From Celerinatantimonas yamalensis (GTDB taxonomy: Bacteria; Pseudomonadota; Gammaproteobacteria; Enterobacterales; Celerinatantimonadaceae), in assembly GCF_046054155.1 (NCBI RefSeq), contig NZ_JBEQCT010000002.1:434001-498000 (forward strand): 64,000 nt of DNA. The letters are read 5' to 3'. Below are positions 26,431 to 34,340 of the stretch, one piece after another; position 1 is the stretch's first letter, and each line of letters begins with the position of its first letter. The position numbers and the translations under genes were made by a program. The notes beneath the pieces were generated by a model. The model saw only the letters and a list, made by a program, of their open reading frames with translations, was not told the origin of the DNA and searched no databases.

Positions 26431-26976
26431 TTAACTTTCAGAAATATGGATACGTTCGGACAACTCCTGAAATTGTTTATCAACCAGCCCCCCAAAGAGC
26501 GGATCAACAACGCCAGAATAATCCCAATTTTGTTCAATATTACGCCAATCATCAGCAAGTAATGACTGCTTTAATATAGGGAAAACTTCGTTTTCTTCAT
26601 AATTTAAATGATCCCATTGCAGCTGAATATATTTTTCCAATTTTTGGCTAAATTGATCCAGCGGGATCACCGCATCCAATAAAATAAGATCGAGCACATC
26701 GGCTAACTCTACCGTCAATTGGCAGAGCTGTTCATGCTCTTGGGCTAACCGATTCGACAGCTGTTCACTGTCAGATCGGTATTTACGGTAGTATTCATAA
26801 ATCACATCTTCTTTGGGGTGATGATATTTATCCGCATAATCGCGCATGTAAGTGATTATATCGGCAATAAGTTTATATTTCACAGCTTGTCCACTACGGA
26901 TCAAATGTAACTTTTTCTCCAATACCCGTAATAGTGATGAGATATTGATGTGATCCTTTTTGATGCTATCTAACAT
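26431..26976 (-). CDS. Hemerythrin-like HHE-domain protein
   Basis: The 181-aa protein is helical with iron-ligand residues in hemerythrin order: DH near residue 9, KYHHPKEDVIY, an AQEHEQL block and WDHLNYEENEVFP. Such proteins bind a di-iron centre and sense or store O2 or NO, or protect iron-sulfur clusters. The start is set at 26976 because AGGAG lies 7 bases upstream; the frame extends further to 27048 without a ribosome site. Direct neighbours (HAD phosphatase, ung) do not define its role, though it suits an organism with ArcA and FNR-type control. Confidence 0.85.
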   Translation of the reverse strand: MLDSIKKDHINISSLLRVLEKKLHLIRSGQAVKYKLIADIITYMRDYADKYHHPKEDVIYEYYRKYRSDSEQLSNRLAQEHEQLCQLTVELADVLDLILLDAVIPLDQFSQKLEKYIQLQWDHLNYEENEVFPILKQSLLADDWRNIEQNWDYSGVVDPLFGGLVDKQFQELSERIHISES

Positions 26977-27089
26977 TGTGCAACTCCTGTAACGTCCAAC
27001 CCTGCGATGACTTACGTTGCTTAACTTACGACCACGCCCACCGCTCATTAAACCGAATGGCTACTTCCTCCTCATGGCACAATTATAGA

Positions 27090-27776
27090 TCATTGAGCCA
27101 TGTTCAATGGTAATTGCCAGTGAATCGGAGATTTGCCCTGTTCTTGTAAATATTGGTTTGCCTTCGAAAAATGTTGGCATCCTAAAAACCCGCGGTGAGC
27201 CGACAACGGAGAGGGATGCGGCGCTTTTAACACGCAATGGCGCTGCGGGTCTATCACCGTCCCTTTTTTCTGCGCATGAGCACCCCACAACATGAAAACC
27301 AACCCATCACAATGGTCATTCAATTGACTGATGACAGCATCGGTGAATTGTTCCCAACCACATTTAGCGTGCGAATGGGCCTTGCCATACTCAACGGTTA
27401 ATACGGTGTTTAATAACAATACGCCTTGACGGGCCCAAGATTCAAGATAACCGTGCTGAGGAATTTGAAATCCGGCAATATCTTGGCTTAATTCCTTATA
27501 GATATTCACTAGCGATGGTGGCACTCGAACACCGGGCTGAACAGAAAAACACAAGCCATGTGCCTGACCCGGCTGATGATAAGGATCTTGCCCTAAGATC
27601 ACCACTTTCACGTCATCTAACCCTGTCCATTTGAACGCGTTAAATACGTCATCTTGCGGCGGGTAAATCGCCTTGCCCGCGGCTCGCTCTGCGCTCACAA
27701 AGGCCATCGCCTGCTGAAAATAAGGCTGTTTTTTCTGTTCACCTAAAATAGGTGTCCAAGAGGTCTCACTCATCAT
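27090..27776 (-). CDS. ung: Uracil-DNA glycosylase
   Basis: Ung removes uracil from DNA as the first step of base excision repair. The 228-aa protein carries the water-activating motif GQDPYH with D64, the uracil-binding LLLNTVLTVE, and the minor-groove loop HPSPLSAHRGF. Length is normal for family 1. It is divergent from nfo, which encodes the next enzyme in the same repair route, so the 120-base gap probably holds both promoters. Confidence 0.96.
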   Translation of the reverse strand: MMSETSWTPILGEQKKQPYFQQAMAFVSAERAAGKAIYPPQDDVFNAFKWTGLDDVKVVILGQDPYHQPGQAHGLCFSVQPGVRVPPSLVNIYKELSQDIAGFQIPQHGYLESWARQGVLLLNTVLTVEYGKAHSHAKCGWEQFTDAVISQLNDHCDGLVFMLWGAHAQKKGTVIDPQRHCVLKAPHPSPLSAHRGFLGCQHFSKANQYLQEQGKSPIHWQLPLNMAQ

Positions 27777-27896
27777 TTTAATCTCATCATATTATTTTAA
27801 AGTCGATAGCATACGAATGAGCATCAACAAGGACAAGACTAGCCATTCATTTACTAGCTGATTACACTAACACTACAACCGACTCATGCGAATATT

Positions 27897-28742
27897 ATGT
27901 ACTATATTGGAGCTCATGTTAGCGCCGCAGGTGGTGTCTTTAATGCCCCTGTTAATGCCGCTCAAATTGGCGCTAGCGCCTTTGCACTATTTACGAAAAA
28001 TCAGCGCCGCTGGCAAAGCCCGCCTTTAACCGCCGACACCATTGCGCGCTTTAAAGACCATTGCCAACATTATCAATTTAGCGCCGCACAGATCCTGCCT
28101 CATGATTCCTACCTCATCAATTTAGGTCACCCCGAGCAGGGTGCCTTGGAAAAATCACGCCACGCATTTATCGATGAGATGCAGCGCTGCCACCAGCTAG
28201 GACTCAAGTTGCTTAATTTTCATCCGGGTTCTCATCTTCGCAAACAAAGTGAAGAAGAAACCTTAACCAAGATCAGTGAATCGATTAATTTAGCCCATCA
28301 ACACGTCCCTGAGGTTATCGCTGTTATCGAAAATACCGCTGGCCAAGGTTCAAATCTCGGTTGGAATTTTAATCAATTAGCCACCATCATCGATCAAGTT
28401 AATGATAAACAGCGGGTGGGAGTTTGCCTCGATACCTGCCATGCTTTTGCCGCCGGCTACCCTTTGCAAACCCCGCAAGGATGGCTTGAAACCTTCCATG
28501 AATTTGAGCAAATCGTTGGCTTTGACTATCTTAAAGCGATGCATCTTAATGATAGTAAAGGCGACCTTGGCTCTCGATTGGATCGCCATCACAGCTTAGG
28601 ATTAGGTCATATCGGTCGCGAGTGTTTTCGTTTGATCATGCAAGATGTACGCTTTACGGGCATTCCGCTTATCCTCGAAACTATTGACGACACATTATGG
28701 GCAGAGGAAATAAGTTGGCTCAAAGCGCAATCAAGTGCCTAA
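27897..28742 (+). CDS. nfo: Endonuclease IV (AP endonuclease)
   Basis: Nfo cuts DNA at abasic sites, including those made by Ung. The 281-aa TIM-barrel protein has the three-zinc ligand blocks IGAHVSAAGG, LNFHPGSH, VIENTAGQG, CLDTCHAFAAGY, HLNDSKGDLGSRLDRH and LILETID. The start MYYIGAHVSAAGG matches the family N-terminus. The ribosome site is weak. Confidence 0.96.
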   Translation: MYYIGAHVSAAGGVFNAPVNAAQIGASAFALFTKNQRRWQSPPLTADTIARFKDHCQHYQFSAAQILPHDSYLINLGHPEQGALEKSRHAFIDEMQRCHQLGLKLLNFHPGSHLRKQSEEETLTKISESINLAHQHVPEVIAVIENTAGQGSNLGWNFNQLATIIDQVNDKQRVGVCLDTCHAFAAGYPLQTPQGWLETFHEFEQIVGFDYLKAMHLNDSKGDLGSRLDRHHSLGLGHIGRECFRLIMQDVRFTGIPLILETIDDTLWAEEISWLKAQSSA

Positions 28743-29129
28743 GGCGATTAAGCGAGAATCATGAACGTTGCTGTTTACCGCCATAACAAAGCCGCTTAAT
28801 CTTGCCCCGATGAGTGTCATCAACACACGAAGGGGCAAGTGTGCCCAATCAGCATGAGAGCCTTTAACGAATACCTCAATACAACTTAACCTTAACTCGG
28901 CTAACTCACATAAACCTTTATCTAGATCAAAGCATCCTCGCAAAGATGTATTTAAACTACATATAACCATACAATTTTAATGGTTAATAAACCATGTTAG
29001 TATGAACAATATTGATTGAGGTCAATCAAAGGCTTGTCTAAGACATCTTATATTACTAATTTGTGATATGGATCAGGTGAAGAGCAGACAGGTCAGCTTT
29101 ACTTAGGTAGATAGCAATAGGAGCATATC
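28743..29129. other. Intergenic region upstream of grcA
   Basis: This 387-base stretch holds no gene. Its first part has a long-range GATTAAGCG/CGCTTAATC inverted repeat (28746-28801) after nfo. Its last part carries the FNR box and the promoter of grcA. Confidence 0.55.
29012..29025 (+). promoter_or_regulatory. FNR box upstream of grcA
   Basis: TTGAT-TGAG-GTCAA matches the FNR consensus TTGAT-N4-ATCAA in nine of ten fixed positions. It lies 105 bases before the grcA start, which suits activation under anaerobic conditions as known for Escherichia yfiD. Confidence 0.72.
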
Positions 29130-29510
29130 ATGACTAAGGGTATTCAAATCACTAAAGCAACTAATGATGCACTACTGAACTCTTTCTGGTTACTCGACGA
29201 AGCGAATGAACAAGCTCGTTGCCTGTGTGTCAAAGATGGTCTGTATGATGAAGATCAAGTCGTATCTATGGCGCAATTAGGTGCCATTGAGTATCGTGAA
29301 ATTCCACTACGCGCGGCACCTCTCGTTGAAGGTGGTCAGCACCTAAATGTCAATGTCATGCGCCGTGAAACACTAGAAGATGCGGTGAAACATCCTGAAA
29401 AATATCCACAGCTGACTATCCGTGTATCAGGTTATGCCGTACGGTTTAACTCTCTGACACCCGAACAACAGCAAGATGTAATTACCCGTACATTTACTGA
29501 AAAAATGTAA
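29130..29510 (+). CDS. grcA: Autonomous glycyl radical cofactor
   Basis: GrcA replaces the damaged C-terminus of pyruvate formate-lyase and restores activity after oxygen exposure. The 126-aa protein has GGQHLNVNV, RRETLEDAVKHPEKYPQLT and the glycyl-radical motif RVSGYAVRFNSL with the radical glycine at 101. A ribosome site AGGAG is 6-7 bases before the ATG. An FNR box lies upstream and a strong terminator follows, so it is a single-gene unit. Confidence 0.97.
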   Translation: MTKGIQITKATNDALLNSFWLLDEANEQARCLCVKDGLYDEDQVVSMAQLGAIEYREIPLRAAPLVEGGQHLNVNVMRRETLEDAVKHPEKYPQLTIRVSGYAVRFNSLTPEQQQDVITRTFTEKM

Positions 29511-29533
29511 GATCCGAGTGATTTAATCACTTT

Positions 29534-29558
29534 AAAGCCGCTTCATCGCGGCTTTTTA
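29534..29558 (+). terminator. Rho-independent terminator after grcA
   Basis: AAAGCCGC and GCGGCTTT arms enclose TTCATC and end in T's. Confidence 0.87.
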
Positions 29559-29604
29559 TTTACCTTGCAAACCAAGCCTCTGCGCGCTCACAACATGTTC
29601 TAAA

Positions 29605-31059
29605 TCACTCAGATTGACTCATCACCTTAAAAGTTGACGGTTCAACCAAGACGATCAAGAGCTGTCGTGTACGTTTAATCAACAGATAGTTTAGATCCCC
29701 CTGATAAGACTTAGGTAGCACCGTAAAATAACGCCCTTGGGGTGGCGCATTCACAAACTCATTTCCTAAGAAGAACTCAACCCCCGCCCTATCACCATAA
29801 TCAGGTAGCAATCGATTTTCAATGGCAATCGGAATATTGGCATTGTAGCTTAACTGCTTCAGATCACGCAGCGACCGGTAGCTGTTCCACGATAATTTCA
29901 TGGGAGCGACGAGAATAAAAATGATATAACTGATGCCGAGTACTTTGAGCCAATTGACAAACTGAACCCTCTTTAACTGAGGGATAGAAGCGATACCAAA
30001 AGCACAGAAAAACGCCGCTGTGGTGTAAAAGGTAAAGAGGTAACGCTCAGCGCGGGTTGAGATAACTTGGATCGCAAGCCAGCTCAGCAACGTAAAAATA
30101 GCAATTAATGTCAAGCCATTGCGGTCAAACTGATGGCTATTTTGATAGCATTTATAGCAACCAAAGATAAAAAAAGGTAAATACAAGAAATAATCTCGGC
30201 ACATATAGAGCAGGTATTGGTACACAGGTTTGCTATGGTAATGCACCGATTCTTGCGCTTGTAGCCCACCATCAAACAGGCGAGCGATCACCTCATCATA
30301 GAAGAAATGATGAAAAAAGTTGGTGTGCAACGAAATGTACACATACCACCACAAAAATGTTGCCAAAAAAAGGCCAAAAGCGGCGATGCTATGCCAAAAC
30401 AGACGTTTAGTTCTAAGTTCTCTGGCCAGAGGGAGACAGAGATAAAGCAGCCAAACAGCCCACGGCAACAACCCCAAAAACCCTTTGGTCATTACCGCTA
30501 AACCACTCATCAGCCCAAATAACAGCAAATGCCAACACTTCGCCGAGCGAAGGTAATGCCATAAAAAACAAAGTGACACGGTAATCAGCAGCGCAGACAA
30601 ACTTTCCATGCGCACATCATGAGCATTTTTGTAGATCACATAGGTGGTATTGACGCAAAAAATAGCCAAATAACCGAGGTTATAACTGCGGGCGATGCGA
30701 ACAAATAGATAAAACAGCGCAACGTTTAATAGTATGGCCGTGAGCACGGCCACAAATTTTACCGCAAAAATAGTATAGCCAAACACAGACAAACTCAGTG
30801 CGGTTAACCAGAAAAACAGCGGTGGTTTATTTAGATATGTCGCCCCATCAAAATGCAAAATGAGCGGCGAGTGCAAGGTCAGAATATTTTTGGCTATCGA
30901 AGCATAGACGATCGCATCACCACGCAGATCAGCACTACTCATATTTGAAGCATGTACCGCCAAAGCAAAGACAATAACCCATAGACTTTTCGATAAAAAT
31001 CGGCGAAAACAAAAATCAGTGGCGTCCATTTCATTGACCAAATTTAAATTCAATAACAA
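29605..31059 (-). CDS. PMT/ArnT-family membrane glycosyltransferase
   Basis: The 484-aa protein has about ten predicted membrane helices. A first periplasmic loop follows helix 1 and carries acidic residues (SADLRGDAIVYASIA), and LNKPPLFFWL is typical of the GT39 (dolichyl-phosphate-mannose transferase/ArnT) superfamily. Such enzymes move a sugar from a polyprenyl-phosphate carrier to lipid A, glycan or protein on the periplasmic side. No arn genes are near, so the sugar and acceptor are unknown. A second family member lies at 54583-56226, but the two sequences are clearly not recent duplicates. Confidence 0.8.
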   Translation of the reverse strand: MLLNLNLVNEMDATDFCFRRFLSKSLWVIVFALAVHASNMSSADLRGDAIVYASIAKNILTLHSPLILHFDGATYLNKPPLFFWLTALSLSVFGYTIFAVKFVAVLTAILLNVALFYLFVRIARSYNLGYLAIFCVNTTYVIYKNAHDVRMESLSALLITVSLCFLWHYLRSAKCWHLLLFGLMSGLAVMTKGFLGLLPWAVWLLYLCLPLARELRTKRLFWHSIAAFGLFLATFLWWYVYISLHTNFFHHFFYDEVIARLFDGGLQAQESVHYHSKPVYQYLLYMCRDYFLYLPFFIFGCYKCYQNSHQFDRNGLTLIAIFTLLSWLAIQVISTRAERYLFTFYTTAAFFCAFGIASIPQLKRVQFVNWLKVLGISYIIFILVAPMKLSWNSYRSLRDLKQLSYNANIPIAIENRLLPDYGDRAGVEFFLGNEFVNAPPQGRYFTVLPKSYQGDLNYLLIKRTRQLLIVLVEPSTFKVMSQSE

Positions 31060-31101
31060 CGCAGTATTTTCATATATATCGAAAATTTGTCAAATGATGG
31101 T

Positions 31102-31139
31102 AAAAAATAGGGTCAGCCATGGCAAATAGCTGACCCTAT
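31102..31139 (-). terminator. Rho-independent terminator after tesB
   Basis: Read on the minus strand, an 11-bp perfect stem (ATAGGGTCAGC and complement) closes on an 11-base loop and is followed by T's. Confidence 0.83.
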
Positions 31140-31162
31140 CTTTAAATGGAGGTCATTGCAGA

Positions 31163-32026
31163 TTAAGAGACGAGTGGACGAATCACACCTTCTTGGGCTG
31201 TAGAGGCGACTAATACCCCATCTTGAGTGAAAAATTGCCCGCGAACTAAACCATGCCCTGATGATGCCGCCGGGCTATCCACCGCATACAACAGCCACTC
31301 ATCCAAACGAAATGGCTGATGGAACCACATACTGTGGTCAATCGTCGCCACTTGCAGATCGTCATCAAAAAAAGAACGGCCATGCGGCTGCAGTGCCGTC
31401 GGTAGAAAATTCACATCCGACGCATAGGCCAGCATATAATTGTGAATTGCCGCCACATCGGGCATCACGCCATTCGCCCGGATCCATGCATAGCGTTTTG
31501 CCTCACAGGCTTCAGGTTCAAGTGGGTTAATAAACTGTACCGGGCGAATATCAATCGGCTTATCACAAATAAATCGATTACACAGTTCCACAGGCAGTTT
31601 ATCACGCATGCCAAAGGCATACTCTTGTTCTGATTGGAGCTGATCAGGCCCTGGTACATCGGGCATTAAAGCTTGATGCTCAAACCCCTTTGTGCGCGTG
31701 TTAAAAGAGCCAATCATGGTAAAAATTGGACGGCCATGTTGGATGGCCCGAATTTGTCGGGTAGAAATGGTGCGACCATCGCGCAGGTTCGTCACTTCAT
31801 AGATAATCGGATTGGCCGTATCACCAGGATGTAAAAAATAGGCATGTAATGAGTGAACGCTCCGCTCATCCGGGACAGTATGACGCGCAGCACAGAGCGC
31901 CTGACCTAAAACTTGACCGCCAAATACCACGCCAATCCCTAGATCCTGACTATTACCCCGAAATAACCCCTGCTCGATCTGTTCCAAACTCAATAGATCG
32001 AGCAGGTTTTTGAGAATTTTACTCAT
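31163..32026 (-). CDS. tesB: Acyl-CoA thioesterase II
   Basis: TesB hydrolyses medium- and long-chain acyl-CoA to free fatty acid and CoA. The 287-aa double-hotdog protein has GLFRGNSQDLG, VFGGQVLGQAL, LRDGRTISTRQIRAIQ, the catalytic-Asp region IDHSMWFH and the C-terminal GLVRGQFFTQDGVLVAST. The start at 32026 (MSKILKNLLDLL) is chosen by alignment with Escherichia TesB; the open frame extends 11 codons more. It follows thrC by about 80 bases on the same strand. Confidence 0.93.
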   Translation of the reverse strand: MSKILKNLLDLLSLEQIEQGLFRGNSQDLGIGVVFGGQVLGQALCAARHTVPDERSVHSLHAYFLHPGDTANPIIYEVTNLRDGRTISTRQIRAIQHGRPIFTMIGSFNTRTKGFEHQALMPDVPGPDQLQSEQEYAFGMRDKLPVELCNRFICDKPIDIRPVQFINPLEPEACEAKRYAWIRANGVMPDVAAIHNYMLAYASDVNFLPTALQPHGRSFFDDDLQVATIDHSMWFHQPFRLDEWLLYAVDSPAASSGHGLVRGQFFTQDGVLVASTAQEGVIRPLVS

Positions 32027-32105
32027 CGTTTTATCGCACGTGTTTTTACAAAGCGCCAAGGATGCGCAAAGTTAGTGCGAAGGTCAATCCCTTTATGATT
32101 ATATT

Positions 32106-33389
32106 TTAGCCAGTCACCTTTAAAAGTAGTGCTTTAAGTGGCGCAAAATCAGCACTCAGATAATTGGATAACAACGGCAGATCGATCCGCTCAGCAAGCG
32201 GGGCTGGTAATGGCACAGAGATGGATAAAATATCTTCCACCGCTGATTGGAACTTAGCCGGGTGAGCCGTACATAAAAAGACCCCATGTTCATCGGCTTC
32301 AAGTTGCGTCTCTAACTGGCGCCAAGCAATCGCACCATGAGGCTCACTCAAATAACCTTGCTGATAGAGATCTTGCACCGCTTGGCGAGTTTGCCGATCA
32401 TCCATAACACCATAACTAAGCTCACTTAAAGAGCGTGACTGCACCCGAAATAACTCTTCGATACGAGGCCAGTTATTGGGTTGGCTGACATCCATCGCAT
32501 TTGATAGGGTGGCTTGTGTCGGTTTAGGCTGCCAGTTACCATCGGCTAAATAACGCGGCACCGTGTCATTGACATTGGTGGCAGCAATAAAGCGTTTTAC
32601 CGGTAAGCCGAGCGCTTGGGCCAATAACCCGGCCGTTAAATCGCCAAAGTTACCGCTGGGTACCGAGAACACCAGTTGCTGGCGTTTGGCTTTAGGTAAT
32701 TGTGCAACGGCCTCAAAGTAATAACAAACCTGTGCCAGTAATCGACTAATATTAATTGAGTTAGCCGAGTTCAAGCCAATTTGCTCACGCAGTGGCGCAT
32801 CATCAAATGCTTGTTTTACTAATGTCTGGCAAGCATCAAAATCACTTTTGATGGCCACAGTCGTAATATTGTCACCGAGCGTACAAAATAGTTTTTCTTG
32901 CAGTGGACTGATTTTTCCATCTGGATAAAGCACCACCACTTTGATGTTTTCAATACCATAAAAAGCATGCGCCACAGCCGCGCCTGTATCACCTGATGTG
33001 GCGGTTAAAATGGTAACTGGCTTATCACTGGCAAAGTGCTTGAGACACTGCGCCATAAAACGCCCGCCGAAGTCTTTAAACGCCAGTGTTGGACCGTGGA
33101 ACAGCTCTAATGCATCAATCTGCCCACTGACCTTGTGCAACGGCGCAGGAAAACAAAAAGCGCGCTGAACCATCTTGGTGAGATCATCGAGCGTAATTTC
33201 ATCACCAATAAAATGGTGTAAAATAGCGCTGCTGCGCGTGACAAAATCTTGTTCTAATAGCGCATCAATATCATCCAGTGGGATTAGCTCTGCGGGGAAA
33301 AACAGACCTTGCTCACGACCCAATCCAATCTTTAAAGCTTGTTCAAAACTCACTTGTTGATCGGGACATTTAATATTGTATAACTTCAT
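32106..33389 (-). CDS. thrC: Threonine synthase
   Basis: ThrC converts O-phosphohomoserine to threonine using PLP. The 427-aa protein has the PLP-lysine block HGPTLAFKDFGGRFM, the phosphate-binding TATSGDTGAAVAHAF and SVPSGNFGDLTAG. It is the last gene of the thr operon; its start overlaps the thrB stop by 4 bases. Length matches the Escherichia type. Confidence 0.96.
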   Translation of the reverse strand: MKLYNIKCPDQQVSFEQALKIGLGREQGLFFPAELIPLDDIDALLEQDFVTRSSAILHHFIGDEITLDDLTKMVQRAFCFPAPLHKVSGQIDALELFHGPTLAFKDFGGRFMAQCLKHFASDKPVTILTATSGDTGAAVAHAFYGIENIKVVVLYPDGKISPLQEKLFCTLGDNITTVAIKSDFDACQTLVKQAFDDAPLREQIGLNSANSINISRLLAQVCYYFEAVAQLPKAKRQQLVFSVPSGNFGDLTAGLLAQALGLPVKRFIAATNVNDTVPRYLADGNWQPKPTQATLSNAMDVSQPNNWPRIEELFRVQSRSLSELSYGVMDDRQTRQAVQDLYQQGYLSEPHGAIAWRQLETQLEADEHGVFLCTAHPAKFQSAVEDILSISVPLPAPLAERIDLPLLSNYLSADFAPLKALLLKVTG

Positions 33390-34339
33390 AACAGGTTTCC
33401 TGTAACTTGCGTGCCTTGCTCGTCAATACGGCAAATATGGCAAAAGCCATCATCATTTTGAATAAAGTGCTCAGTAAACCAGGTTTGAATACGCTGCGCT
33501 TGGCTCATATCATTAACCACCGTGAAGACGGTCGGTCCCGAACCTGAAATGCCGCAGGCAAGTGCCCCAGCCTGCATCGCATAGCGACGCGCCTCATCAA
33601 ATTGAGGGATCAGAGCACGTCGATAGGGTTCAGCGATCACATCGGTTAAAAAGCTCGCGGCTAAATCAGCTTGCTGAGTGTGGCTAGCGTGAATGAACCC
33701 TGCCAATTGACGACCATAGGTCAATACATCTTGGCGCCGATACTGAGCGGGCAAAATAGCGCGGGCCTGCGCTGTTGAAATGTTAATGCCTGGATATGCT
33801 AATACCCACAACCATTCTTTAAAGGTTGGGATCGCTTGGCTTATCACACCTTGGCTTTCCAGCATTAACTGAATACCGCCTAAATAGCATGGGGCGACGT
33901 TATCATAATGAACGCTACCACTAATTTTGCCTTCTAACTCACCCATCATAGCGAGCATTGCCATCGGTTCAAAAGGTGCGTCATAAAATTGGTTGAGCGC
34001 TTCTAAGGCCGCCACCACCGAGCATGCACTCGAGCCTAACCCACTCCCAATAGGCAGATTTTTTTCTAAAATCATCGCGACCGACTGCACCGCAATCTGC
34101 CGCGATTTCAATTGCTGGTTAAAATAGTCATGACAATCAAATAGAATGTTCTCCCGCGGGTCGCTCGGCAATTTAGCCGCAAAACGTCCACGCACTTCAA
34201 TCGCGAACGAATCACTGCCAAATACTTGTACACGGTCACCTAACAAGCTGCCATCTATAGGAGACAACGCTGCACCTAAGACATCAAACCCAACACTGAC
34301 ATTACCAATAGATGCGGGGGCATACGTTACAACAGCCAT
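33386..34339 (-). CDS. thrB: Homoserine kinase
   Basis: ThrB phosphorylates homoserine for threonine synthesis. The 317-aa GHMP kinase has the N-terminal APASIGNVSVGFDVLG, the ATP-binding loop LPIGSGLGSSACS and the C-terminal ACGISGSGPTVFTV. It starts one base after the thrA stop and overlaps thrC by 4 bases, so expression is coupled. Confidence 0.96.
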   Translation of the reverse strand: MAVVTYAPASIGNVSVGFDVLGAALSPIDGSLLGDRVQVFGSDSFAIEVRGRFAAKLPSDPRENILFDCHDYFNQQLKSRQIAVQSVAMILEKNLPIGSGLGSSACSVVAALEALNQFYDAPFEPMAMLAMMGELEGKISGSVHYDNVAPCYLGGIQLMLESQGVISQAIPTFKEWLWVLAYPGINISTAQARAILPAQYRRQDVLTYGRQLAGFIHASHTQQADLAASFLTDVIAEPYRRALIPQFDEARRYAMQAGALACGISGSGPTVFTVVNDMSQAQRIQTWFTEHFIQNDDGFCHICRIDEQGTQVTGNLL

Positions 34340-34340
34340 T

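Noticed and set aside
28731..28970. A 79-codon minus-strand frame after nfo
   Set aside because: It overlaps the nfo 3' end and the grcA upstream region, with no ribosome site or family.
28981..29000. A GTTAATAAACCATGTTA segment as an ArcA site upstream of grcA
   Set aside because: The two GTTA elements are 13 bases apart, not the 11 expected for ArcA direct repeats.
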